From positions 25,286,343 to 25,350,342 of the forward strand of contig CM067348.1 in NCBI GenBank assembly GCA_034190875.2: a stretch of DNA of 64,000 nt, given 5' to 3'. How positions within the stretch are numbered: position 1 is the first letter of the stretch; each line of letters starts with the position of its first letter. This document shows positions 1 through 12,070 of the stretch, in pieces. The stretch comes from Urechis unicinctus. Its lineage: Eukaryota > Annelida > Polychaeta > Xenopneusta > Urechidae. Under the pieces are notes generated by a model. It saw nothing but the letters and a program-made list of their open reading frames with translations. It made no database searches and was not told the DNA's origin. Both the position numbers and the translations under genes were made by a program.

Positions 1-3000
1 TGCACTCAGATGAAAGGAACGAGTTCTGGAGCGCACTGCTGGAAAAAGCGTATGCTAAGTGAGTAGATTATTGGCGCACAATTTCATTCTAGGGTCGTGA
101 AGGCTAATAGTGAATGTTTGTAGTTTATGAATCCAGTTATAATAGTGTTAATTGATGCAAGAATTGGTGGATGATTTTATACCTGTGTTCATTGCTTTAG
201 GTTATTGGTAGAGCAAGTAATTCATGTTTTTATTGATGTGGGTTTAGACTTAAGACATTACCATTGCGTGTGTTGATATGGGAATTGTGGATAAGGGTGG
301 ATATTGGAATCATATATTGTATTCATTTTCATACTCATGTGAAGACTCAACGGTAGTTACGAGGCTCTCAGCGGAGGTCTGACCTCGGAAGCCCTCACAG
401 ACTTTACAGGAGGCGTTGTGGAAAAGTTCAAACTGCGAGAAGAAGCCCCAGAGGACCTTTTCAAAATCATGCATAAAGCTCAATGTCGTCGTTCCTTCAT
501 GGGCTGCTCAATAGATGTGAGTACGGTCATTTACTCTGAGTTGATGTGAATGCTTTTCAGATAATTGAGTGTAGTTTCCTAGTGTATCTTTATTGTTATC
601 CGTACTCATTTTTAAGCAATACGTTGCAATGATCCCGGGCCCGTGGGAATGATGACTTTCCGACCCTTTGTAATGATTCTGGACTAGTGGGAATGTTTAA
701 CGATTCTGGACTAGTGGGAACGATACATTTTTGACCCTTTGTAATGATTCTGGGCCCGTGGTAACGATAAACTTCTGACATCTCAGTAATGTTACGTAGC
801 CGAGTCAATCATGCAGCCGAACGAAGAAATATGTCTCCTGAGACATAAAACTAGCTGCTGTCATCTTCGCACAGTAATGTGATGGACAATAGAGTACACT
901 TTGTCAAGTTGCTGTCACTGGTATGACTGGCTAATGCTGAACATTGTGGCGAGTCACGCTATAACTCTCTTTACGATAGGCAACTGATATATCTGGCGAG
1001 AAAGTATTTGCAGGAATCTAATGTGTTTGTAGACCCCGAATTATTTCAAAGCAGAGATATTGCTGATGGCCAGGAAAGCGAGGCGTTATAATGTGTTGTC
1101 GTTCAATGAAGCCACTCGCCATTCTATGTTTCCTCTCATTGCGACGGTTGATGTTGCAGGCTTCTCCTGATCAGATGGAGGCTGCGCTAGATAACGGTCT
1201 CATCATTGGTCACGCCTACAGCGTCACTGATGTCAGATATGTAAGTCCGTGTCTATAGCAGTCACTTAATAAACACTGTATACATTAATGTGTTCATAGT
1301 AGTGGTCGACAAACTGCGAGCCAATGATGTTATGGTGTGATAGGTTGAGGTGGAAACACCGCGTGTGTCCGGACGTATACCCATGGTGAGGGTGCGTAAC
1401 CCGTGGGGGGACAGCCACGAGTGGAAAGGGGCCTGGAGTGACGAGTAGGTGTCTGGACTGAGATGGGGGGTGGGGGCATATCTTCAATGCAGCATCATCA
1501 TCACATTTTGTGGGCAAAACGTGTTTCAAAGTCTGCAATAGACAGTGCTTGACAAATTTGTTTTTAATTAATAAAAGACCAGAGATGGATGTCTTCAGAA
1601 TTTTCAGTTTCGCGAACTATGCTTAAATTGCAGTATATTATGGATTTACAGGAATAGATCGAATGTATATCTCGTAGCCAGTTATCTACCGTGCTCTATA
1701 CAGACTTAATATATAAGGACGCACGTTTTCTGTCAGGTCGGAAGAATGGACGCTGGTTCCTGATGAAGAGAAGGAAGAATTAGGATTGTCTTACAGCCAC
1801 GATGGCGAATTCTGGTATTGCTTTATCTTGAACTCAATTGTGATATGATCAAATGTTTATAGGAATAGAATATGTTGTCGGCATCTTGGTCATTGAATTT
1901 TAATGACCTACTTCCAGAACATCTTGCCGTCCCCTATAGCTGTATCTGTATATATGCTGTCAGGATGTCCTATCAGGACTGGGCGACAGAGTTCCAGCGC
2001 TTGGAAATATGTTACCTTGGACCAGACACTCTACAGGATGACGAAGAGGGCGAGGACTGGGAAGATGCGGTGAAGAAATGGGAGGGCAAGACCATGGAGG
2101 GTTCGTGGCGGCGGAGGGTCAACGCGGGAGGCTGCAGAAACTTCCCGAATAGTGAGAATCGAATCTTTACAATCCATATAATTATCATCCCCTAATAGAG
2201 ATAGACATGTCGTGATGTTTTGTTGGACACATGAACAATTTCTATTAGCATCCATCGTGTGAAATGAATAAATGTGTGTAGCTTTCTGGACGAATCCACA
2301 GTACCGCGTGACGATACCGGAACCGGATGAGGATGACGAGGAGGGGTTAGGTGGCATCATTGTGGGACTGATGCAGAAGGACAGAAGGAAGCTGCGTTCG
2401 GAGGGAGAGGACAATCACACTATTGGATATGCCATCTACGGAGTAAGTACCTTCACAGCCAAGAATGTGATCTCACAGTGATCTCACACATGGTGCCACC
2501 ATATGAGACAGTTGTGATATCACTGTGAGGTAGTTTTTGAAATCACACATTGATCTCACAAAGATATCATGAGCTGATATCACAGTGTGAGATCTTTGTG
2601 AGATCACATACTGATCTCACAAAGATATCATGAGCTGATATCTCTGTGAGATTACTGTGAGATAATTATATCACTGCATATGTTCAGCTAAATTCAAACG
2701 GACAACAATGGTGAAATCATGATTTTATTAATCAGTTGCACAATAGCTTAGCCTTAGACTTAGTACAATCTGTTATCACAATTTATTTTTCTCTTTCTTG
2801 AGACTTGTTGGCAGACTTCCTCTGAAGTCTGGTTGTGCTGTTGGATAGGAATATCTCCAACTGTTTCTGGATCTCACTTTTCACAGTTGTTTTGATCTCC
2901 TCCCTACCCCTCTTTAAACGCCACATCGACCCAATATATACCCAAAACACCAAATATGTCATTATATCGCCCATGTATTTTTATAAGCTTCAAATGCGTA

Positions 3001-6000
3001 AGAATCAAGGAAAATAATAGTTTAATAAGATATCCAGTGAATTGTAAGTATATTTAAATAGCTTACTGAACTCACCCCTCTGAGAGACATTTCCGGGATC
3101 GAGTGACTAAATGAAATTCGTGGTAAAAAACAGAATTCGTCCAATTTGCTGACCAAAATTAATTAGATGCCGCGTGCTGTCTATACGTCATGATCTGAAC
3201 ATTATGATCAATGCGCGCATGAATATCGCACACTGATGTCATGGTGATCTCACAGTATGTGATGTCAGCTTATGAGATCGCTATGACATCATGAGAGCTC
3301 AATTTGTGATCTCGTATGGATGAGGTACTTGTGATATCATAGCGATATTCCGTGATAGATCATGCGTTGACTGGGTTTCAATCGGCAGGTCGCTGGTTCG
3401 ATCCTCGGTGGGGTCGTGATTGTATTATTCTACCTTAACTTAACATCTAACTGACACTCATGCAAAAAAATAATACAGTTTCATGATCATTTAATGTCTG
3501 AGTGCACTAAACGTATATCAAATATATCGAATCAAAACATATTGTTTCTCGAATTTCGTCAAGCAGTTACTGACATTCCGTAAATTCCTGAGCTTTTATT
3601 TAGAATTTAAACCAGTTGTTCACCCTTTGCTTCATTGTATGCATTGACCATGCTTGAACTTCACACGCTGTTGATATGTTTACAGCTAGAAGACCCTAAC
3701 TGTGGCCCCCTGGACCTAAACTACTTCCAGACGCACGCTTCTGATGCGCGGTCTCCCGCCTTCATCAACACACGCGAGGTCTCCGACCATCACAAGCTGC
3801 CACCTGGCGACTACGTCATCGTGCCGTCAACATTCGAAGCAGACAATGAGGGAGACTTCATTGTGCGAGTGTTCAGCGAGAAACAAGATGAAGTCCAGTA
3901 ATTAGAAAAAAATCATTCAATTACAATCAGCATTATCTACCGAAAGATACCAAGTTATAAGTGGAACAAACACGTGCTATCTCGTGATATGTAAACGACT
4001 TCCCGTAGTGCCGTGTGCAGAGCTGCATTTTCCCGCGCTTTTCCAAATTTATTCGCCGCGCGCATTCGAACCAACCTAAATGAATGTTAAAAGGTTTTGT
4101 GATAAACATCGTCATCCCGCTGGGATTTATGGAAAACACATTGCATCACCGCAGATTTGCCGATGATCGGTTTGGTTGATCAGTGTTCAGGGCATTAATT
4201 ATTGATAATCACTTAAAACAATACGAGATTAATATTTCTCATGACGTTTGTCGCTTTTAGACATTCATGCTGATCCAAGATTCATCTTCTGTTTTATATG
4301 TACGACTTGCTTTTGGTTATAACAGGGAAATCGACTACAACTCTTCGACTGTGGATACTCAGGTAAGTCACGTCACATCCTACGACCAATACCCTGGTTT
4401 ATTGATATTGTACTTGTATATATGGCGGGTAATGTTGTGAAGAGATTAACGTACGTGGCCTTATCTTGGGGTATGTGTAAGTTAATTTCTCTGGGTGGAC
4501 ATTAATGCAGTTAATAATATAACCACTAAAAGGCGGACGACCCTTGAGGGAAACATACATTTGTTGGATGGTAACCGCTCTGGGTGTTTGATTGTGTCTT
4601 GAAGAATGACAGCCTCTTATACACAGGCCTGGGATACTGTCAGCGTGGTGATAAATAGGCAAAGACCACACATAGTGGTGCATCGCTCCTTTCACCATGG
4701 TAATATTTTATTTTGAGTTGGGGTATTTCGGTTTATTTCCAGGCTGAAGACCTCGGAGATGATACAGAGGAGGACGAGGCAAAAAAGGAGGAAGGAAACA
4801 GTGCATTCAAAGACCTGGCCGGAGAAGATGGTGAAATTGATGCTTATGAACTACAGGGCATTCTGAACGCGCTTTATCAAGCTGGTAACAAACGTTTACA
4901 CAATTCACTTTCAATATCATATAAAGGTTTATGTTTTGTTATTATTTACCACAAATGTAAATAGTTTATATTTTGTTAGTATTTTGATTTGTGTGAAGAT
5001 TTTGATATCGATGGCTTCAGCATCGACATGTGTAGAAGCATGGTGGCCATGAGAGATGTATCCTTTATGACCGGTGTTCTTACCGGTGTACTGTAGAATT
5101 GGACGCTTCATAACATAAGTTTACTTATTGGGGTTGACAATGAAATATGGTCTAGTGCAGAAATGCGTAATGAAGTTTATATTTGTACGTACTATAACAT
5201 ATTAACCAACAACTGGTTCCATAAAAGCTGCTTGCGTACTCAAAATAATCGTAATCGATGTTTATTGTTAATTAAATACTTCGGTCAACAGGCAAAGGAA
5301 TAAATATGCTCTCAACGCAAAGTCTATTTGTCTAAGCAATTAACATCTTTTAAGCAGCCTTGACATTCATGCACAGGCCGATATGTCAGGAAAGTTAGGA
5401 TTTACTGACTTCAAAAACCTGTGGGGCGACCTCACGCTTTGCAAGGTACGTATGGAGATGCATCAGCTCACATCGTCATTCGTTCAATCGAATGGCTTCG
5501 CTCTATACACACGATAATACATAGAAATGAGGTCATGTTGGAGGTCACGTTGGGTAAAATTCTTTCATAATTTCATCGCCTGATTCTCTAAATATATTTT
5601 ATCCTATTTTCAAAAACTATTTGACGACACCATGGTAAGCGAAATAGGTGCCTCACAAAGACTAGAAACTCAATACTCTATGTTAATTCACCACATCAAG
5701 TACTCAATTTGTTATACAGATTTTCATAATAAATCCAAGCATTAAACGCTCTGTTGTAGAAAGCGTTCAGGCAGCTAGATGAAGATGGCAACAATTACTT
5801 CAACAGCTATGAATTCAGGAGAGTTCTCCAAAAGATAGGTCAGTACCATTGTCTCCTGAAATGATACTTTTACAAAATGCCACTGTCGAATCTCATGTCT
5901 GCATTGCAGGTAATATACTTGTCAGTAACATTCGAATGCAATGTATTTTACGACAATATTGTTACCCTCGATTACCGGAACTATGCTCTGTATAAATGGA

Positions 6001-8081
6001 ACCATCTTGTTTCGTGTAATCATTCATTCACATTTTATACATGCTGGTTTAGATATGCACAAGCTGTTTTAACAATAACTTCTCATCCACACAGCTACAC
6101 ACATGCCTGATCTGAAAGGTATATATATATATACATATAATGCCGAAACTTATCACACACAATGATGCCAATCCTACTTCGCTATTGATAATTGATGCAC
6201 GCGTCCGCAGTGGGCAATTGATATTTAAGCATTCCACTAGCCGTATATATTAGTCTTATTATAAATTCTAAACATAATATATGACGTCACATCTTTATTT
6301 CTATGTTCCTGTAATTCATTTATGTCACGGAAACTATATAATCCAATGAATTATATTGACCGAGTTAAGTCCTTGTATTGGTGGTCTTCTATATATATAC
6401 ATCCAACCAATCCTCTCTGAATATCTCACCAGCTGAGATTCATCGATTGACATTATACTACAACCTTACCGACCCATTATTGCATTGCCATAGGGCGATA
6501 AACTGATATCCAACCCGACGTACTGAAAATCGCTGTCAAATATTAATGCGTCCCTTTGTACCTTCGGATTCAAAGATGGATGCGTCGCTGCCAATCTTAT
6601 ATAAAAAATCTATGTGTGCATCCTGTTACAGCTTCCACCTCAGCTTTCCCATTCCTAAATAGAGCCTTATCCTTGCCGTATATAACCCCTGTCCCCTTTT
6701 CACATTTCCCCTTGTTTCCCCTTACACATTCACCCGGCCTAAACGCACCATGTGAACCACACATTCCTATCGTCTGCATTCCCCTTACCAGCGTGCCTGG
6801 GTTACCCTGGTGTTGACTAATTGTTATAATGTGTCATATATTTCGTTAACGTAATATTTCATTGGTCCTTTGCGCTTCTGGGAATGCATTCTAGTACTCG
6901 GCTTTTAGCATTTTGTACGCTAATATTGCTATACTAATCGAATCTGCTTTGAATAGGGCATGTTGACTCATAAACATCACTTCTACTAAATCTCTGCTTT
7001 TGACTGTATTTTCGACTTCCGGTGAAACTCTTGGCATAGAAGTATCCCACCCCCACCCCCCTCATATTGAACTTATGTAATCTGTATTTGCTCGTGGTGT
7101 TTCTATTCATGATCAGGTCTACAAGTCAGTAACGCCACCTTTAACGCTATTGTGATGCGGTACAGCGACAAGGAGGGGCACGTCAAATTTGACGACTTTG
7201 TCGCTTGCGTCATCAAATTAAAAACCGTGTTTGGTAAGTTCACACAAAAACAAACCTCATTATCTTTTAATTTATAGCTGATCCAAAGACCTCTGGTATA
7301 ATGCCGTGTGATGTCGTGTTTTGTGGTCCAGAAACCTTTAAAGACAAGGATACAGAGGCAGAAGGGAATGCAACGTTTGCCATGGATGAGGTGATACTTT
7401 TTTCATTGATAATAAACACCTTATTAACATTTAAAAATCAATTTTATCTATCCAATTTACCCAATAACCAACTTCGCTTTGCTTTGTACTGTCATCTTCG
7501 AGCTTAATTGTCTGTGCGTTTTGGCAGAACAAATTGAAATCAATAGAGAATAGAAAAAATTGAGAGACCTTTTTCAGTGTGGATATATATTGTGGTCATC
7601 TGGGAATTAAAACGAATACCTTTTAGCGGTTTTGAATCAATTGAGCAAAAGCTGTAAATACAGTATAATTATAGGCATAGATATAAGCACATTTATGATT
7701 CTAAAAGTGAATTTTGTCAGAGACACAATGAAGACATCTGTGTATTCATGATCGAGAATAATCTGTAATGACCTAATACCAATGTAAAAAGGATGATTAA
7801 ATCAGTGAGCAAACAACTAATGGTTAACCATAGATATCACTTGCATATATGGTAACTTGTTATATACGATTAAGTTGCAAAATGTATATTGTATGATAAA
7901 ATTAGGCACAGTAGATTAAGCTATGAAATATGTGTGTAAAACCCCATAATCCCATGTTTGAGTTAAGCTGTATCAATGACAATGTTTGCCTGCCTTTGTG
8001 TATGTTTGCTAAATGATGAGTGGATATCATCATTGCCGTCTGTATCTCTTTCAGTTTACTCTGCTGTCTATGTATTCGTGA
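1..8081 (+). CDS. Classical calpain (calcium-dependent cysteine protease), 3' part
   Basis: Calpains are cytosolic Ca2+-activated cysteine proteases. Sixteen exons join in phase with GT-AG introns: 1-58 (continues upstream), 345-516, 1160-1240, 1344-1444, 1737-1814, 1964-2151, 2282-2442, 3686-3897, 4326-4362, 4743-4884, 4999-5057, 5377-5445, 5760-5838, 7117-7233, 7332-7390 and 8055-8081 (stop), giving about 545 residues. The CysPc part shows [13 protein letters not shown], the active-site His in GHAYSVT (exon 3) and the catalytic Asn in RVRNPWG (exon 4). The active-site Cys lies upstream of the window. A C2-like (calpain domain III) region follows, with an acidic loop, [13 protein letters not shown] and [14 protein letters not shown]. 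The C-terminus is a penta-EF-hand domain, including [25 protein letters not shown] and [12 protein letters not shown], and it ends LLSMYS. The donor of exon 8 overlaps an in-frame TAA (3899-3901), but the next exon continues in phase. About 150 N-terminal residues are missing compared with usual calpains. Which subfamily it belongs to is not clear. Confidence 0.93.
630..790. repeat. Short degenerate minisatellite in a calpain intron
   Basis: The phrase 'aatgattctgg' followed by 'actagtggga' or 'gcccgtgg' recurs about four times with variable spacers, alternating with 'gaccctttgtaatg'. It is absent from the corresponding right-arm sequence, where homology stops near 54980. Confidence 0.6.
2450..3420. 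mobile_element. Palindrome-rich insert in a calpain intron (MITE- or SINE-like)
   Basis: The intron between exons 2282-2442 and 3686-3897 holds two arrays of TGTGAGATC / GATCTCACA words in both orientations (2460-2665 and 3235-3360). They flank a 600-bp core without such words. The core contains a minus-strand open frame (2783-2974) that reads 63 residues with a hydrophobic start and a basic tail. Just after the second array, 3392-3401 reads GGTTCGATCC, which fits the B box of a tRNA-type Pol III promoter. The layout suggests a small non-autonomous transposon with subterminal repeats, possibly next to a SINE fragment. I found no clean terminal inverted repeats or target duplication. Confidence 0.45.
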
Positions 8082-10890
8082 AGTTATCTATCAGCAGGAT
8101 CGTCAGAAATGTAGGCAGATTAATGAGTGTCAGAATGCTATCCCAGTCAATCTTTTACTCATAGCCAGAATTTTTTTTTTGTTTTTTTTTTCAGTTTTTT
8201 CCCTTTTTATTCTTAGTTTGGCTTCTTCAATTTTCTGCTTGTATGTCATAAACGTGGGCAATTCTTGTACTTTGAATAAGTTCCAATATATACACACATA
8301 GCTCAGACACACCACACTATTCAAATGTCGGTAGATAATCGATTAGTTGACGACTGAAACATAACAACAATGATTACATTGCATGGCGTTTGTTGCCACC
8401 CATGGACCTTCGTGGCCCCTTGTGACCTCAGTGAGTGCAACGTATCGCTACGATTCAAACTCATTGAACATTATTCTCTCATAATTACCGATCATTTTCG
8501 CTGCCATCTTTCATTCTTTCACCATATTGGCAAAAGCTTTTCCCCGTGATTGTATATGCATGGTTGCTCTGGATTGATAGACGCTGCCATGTAGCTTTGT
8601 TATATCCTTGTAGATGTATTTAGTTTTGCTAGCGTTACTTTAACAGATTTGACTTAGGGAATGCTATAAATGATCGACTATTTGAATATGAAGGCAGTTC
8701 CAATGAGTGTTGTGATCACTTTGCATACTTGGTATGTCGTGAAAACTGGTCAAATAAGGACAGTGGATTTGATTAGACTTTTTTTTAATTACTCCCGATC
8801 GTTAACCACGACTTTGGGGATGGCCGTTTCTTCTCGACTGCAAGTGAAATGGCTTTCTGCAAACTTGCAAGATGAAAGTTCAGGTTGATGGCATATTCAA
8901 TGAAGAAGCGTGTTGTTCAACGCTCCTATCACATTCTGAAAAGCACCTCGTTTCCTGGTAAATTTAATTTAGGACTGTTTCCATGGTTAGCATTGCTGAT
9001 GTTTTTTTTTTAAAGCTGTTTCCGTGGTTAGCGTCGCATCTCGTTTCCTTGTGATTTTTAATTCGTGGCTGTTCCTATGGTTAGCGTCGCATCTCGTTTC
9101 TTGGTGGTTTTTAATTCAAGGCTATTTGCAAAGCTGACCTTACATATCGTTCTCTGGTGGTTGTGGATCCAGAACTATTTTCATGGTTAACCTTACACAT
9201 CCCTTTCGTGTCCCACTGAGTTTTTTTTGTTTTATTCAGAGCTATTTCCTGGAATAACCTTTCATTATTCATTTTATTTTCCATTCTATACATAGAAATT
9301 GCCTAATGGTGTCAAAACATGTATTTCTCATTTGGGAAAAAAGCATTTTCCTCTCACTCCATCACAACACTACCATTTAAATAAGAACAGATCCCACATG
9401 ATACTTCTGAAGAATGCAAAATGCTTCTGAATGTAATGCGGTTATACAAGACATTATATTTATACAAAGTACATGTTTATGTAGTATGTTGATAGTGTAT
9501 CATATGATAATTACTTGATAATCTGTTTGATTGACTACCGATTTCAATACATCCTATTCATTTGGCAATTCAAATGTTGCTGTTTACTTGCAATACAACG
9601 TTTTGTGAAATTTACTTAAACCTAAATTCTTGAAAACAAACAGTGAAATATGAATTGTGGCTGAATATTAATAATGTTTTGCTGTTGTTAATACAATGCA
9701 TATTTGTTTCAGTTTGTTCAGTTGGGCATGTATTCCTGAGCAATTCAAGGTCAACCTATGTGTAAACAACACTCCTTGCACCAAATGCCATAGAATTAGC
9801 CAATTGTTTGTATGGTATTTAAAACTGGAATTATATTGTGCTTATGAGAGTGATCTGATGCTACCGAGTCAAATAATTGTCTTTTTGTGATTTGATTATG
9901 TTCTGTGTCTTAATACACAATTTAAATATTTGATAATTCTATTTGTATTTAAAATATGTTCAACTCACTTATATATTTCTTCTTATATTGGAATCTGTGC
10001 AAGATGCTAGAACTAATGGCAGACATATATTAAGCCAGTATGTTAACAAATGAGTTGATCACTGCATGACAACGCTAAACAAACAAATCTTATGTACTAT
10101 AAATCCTAACAGTTTTTAAAGGTTATCATCATAATGGATGTCAGCATTTGAAAATCATCAAAATTTGTTACTGATGCATTTCTACAGACCTGCTTTATAT
10201 TCATAAATTGGGCCTGTGCATTGTCTAGCTTGAAATTATTATTTAGGAAGCATTTCTTTCTTTTCTCAGATGCTAGTTAATACAATTTTTGTATATACCA
10301 TTTTGATTTATTGAATAAATCAATGTATTTTTGTTATTGGTGAATATGTTATCGAGAACAATGCTCTTAGTTTTGTACCAATAGTTTTTATATGAAATCA
10401 AAAATCTTGTTTACTTAGCAGACGTATTTAATTAAACTGGATGAAGGGTCATATAACTTTGTACTTGATTTTGTTATTTTTTAAGGTGACAACCATCCCT
10501 ACCAAAATCACTATGAATGCTCACAACGGCACATGGATTCATAACATCATAATGACAACAAATGACATTTTATTTACTAAACCACAAAACAATGTTGTCT
10601 AAACTGTAAAATAACCCATAACTGACCAAATATAAAGTAGTAAGAATGGCTATTGAGACTTTATAAAGTGACCATATTCATTAAAAAACCTGAATTGTTA
10701 TCCTTGCAGAATCATTCAGTGATCCCTCTCATAGCAGAATTTACTGGAAAATATATTATTTTTCAATTTGATTAAGAATACATGATAACATCCCAATATG
10801 ATTGAATTCATCTGTTTGACATAAAATACATAACATATAAGTAATAGAGATTAGATCGACATAAGTTAAAGCTTTGTTTATTCTATTTAT
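8082..10890. other. Intergenic stretch between calpain and the SPCS2 relic
   Basis: I see no gene here. Patches match the right arm in reverse complement, for example around 8390-8450 against 46.58-46.66 kb and 10320-10500 against 45.0-45.2 kb, so this is ancestral sequence between the two tail-to-tail genes. T-rich runs lie at 8171-8193. Confidence 0.7.
8925..9260 (+). repeat. VNTR of about 57-60 bp, left arm only
   Basis: About five degenerate units carry the words 'gctgttt', 'catggttagcgtcgcat' and 'ctcgtttcctggtgg'. The right arm has no equivalent array, so it arose or expanded after the arms separated. Confidence 0.6.
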
Positions 10891-11075
10891 TTATTTTGTT
10901 TTCTTTTCTGAACTTAAAGGACGGTGTAATTCCTCTGCTTCTGCCTCAAACAAAACTCGACATAGAAAACCGTTTTCCATCAAAAAAGTTGGATACGCTC
11001 TTTGCGAATGATACCCAGTCGGTGAAGGACATGCCATCATTGCAGCTAGCATGAAGACTGTATATGTCATCATAT
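10891..11075 (-). pseudogene. SPCS2: SPCS2 last-exon relic (signal peptidase complex subunit 2)
   Basis: The reverse complement aligns along its whole length with exon 5 of the intact SPCS2 at 44441-44624, including the acceptor TAG and the ending AEELH...SSEKKTK plus TAA. One extra G in the run after TTTGATG shifts the frame, and several further substitutions are present. Exons 1-4 are absent: homology to the right arm jumps from about 43.8 kb (left 11.72 kb) to about 40.5 kb (left 11.94 kb). This copy cannot make the protein. Confidence 0.88.
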
Positions 11076-11424
11076 CTACACACACAAACACACCTTACTC
11101 GTAAACTTCATCCTATGAGTCATCTCATCACAACATAAAAATATAAAACAAAATGGTGGATTATCCCGCATCTCCACGGTCAAATACAACAACAATCATC
11201 TAGGTCTTGCCTATAACTCTCCATCCCTTCACATAGAAGAAGGCCAGCAATCAGTTCAACAATAGCCTTTCATCTTAACAAAACCTAGTCTATTGTGTGT
11301 TATAAAGCATATCTGATAATAAATAAAACGTTAATACAACGTTAATTTTCAAAATTAATGCATTGCAATAATTTCTGGCTCCTACTGGCATCTAATCAAC
11401 AATATCGGCCAAGTTGTCTACGTG

Positions 11425-11460
11425 GGTCGGTTTGGAGGGGGGGGGGGGGGTGAGACGGGG
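11425..11460 (+). repeat. Poly-G tract
   Basis: A near-uninterrupted G run lies at the inverted counterpart of the C-rich 44073-44085 in SPCS2 intron 4. It is expanded in this arm. Confidence 0.6.
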
Positions 11461-11729
11461 ACGGTCTCCGGTAGTGTCAGTGTTAATTACCACTGACTTG
11501 TGCGGGTTGTTAAGAGATAAATAAATAATAATGTATCATTAAAACAAAGAGACATTTTAGCATCTCGTTGGTCACTTTCTGTCCTCACCACTGTTTACAT
11601 CTAAAACATATCCCTCAGTTGCAAAAATTGACGTAACATACACCTAATAATGATATGATATGAATCAATGCCACTCGAGTCATGAAATGCTTCTTTTCCC
11701 TGGCATTAATGCATTGTGATTTAAGACGG

Positions 11730-11930
11730 AGAATAGGGACGGTTTATGGACCCCAATTAGCTGCTCAGTGTGCCATAAACTTTATATTTGCGCTTCCCAT
11801 GTTTAACCAATGAAAATGTGCGAAATAACAAAGCGGCGAGTGTAACCATATTGTAAATAAATGAAAGTATTACCATCACGTTTACGATCAGGGACAAATA
11901 ATCAAGTTTTCATTTGATTGTTGGAGCTTG
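11730..11930 (+). repeat. Same-strand copy of an SPCS2 intron-1 segment
   Basis: The phrases 'gtgcca', 'ctttatatttgc' and 'ttcccatgtttaa' occur in the same order and on the same strand at 41790-41860 inside SPCS2 intron 1. Everything around them in this arm is inverted relative to the right arm. The piece fills the exact place where SPCS2 exons 1-4 are missing, so it is either a flipped fragment left by that rearrangement or a separate dispersed repeat. Confidence 0.6.
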
Positions 11931-12030
11931 AACACCGCAAATGAAAGGAATTCCATGTTAATCTAATGAAAATATAATAGAATATACTGTGAAATACCAA
12001 GATGCAAATGCAGCTTGGTTAGGTGCCGAG

Positions 12031-12070
12031 ATTGTATAAGATTGTATAAGATTGTATAAGATTGTATAAG
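12031..12070 (+). repeat. Four perfect decamer repeats
   Basis: Four identical tandem copies of ATTGTATAAG. Confidence 0.95.

Noticed and set aside
1266-1538. A 90-codon minus-strand frame
   Set aside because: It is the antisense shadow of the calpain exon with RVRNPWG at 1344-1444.
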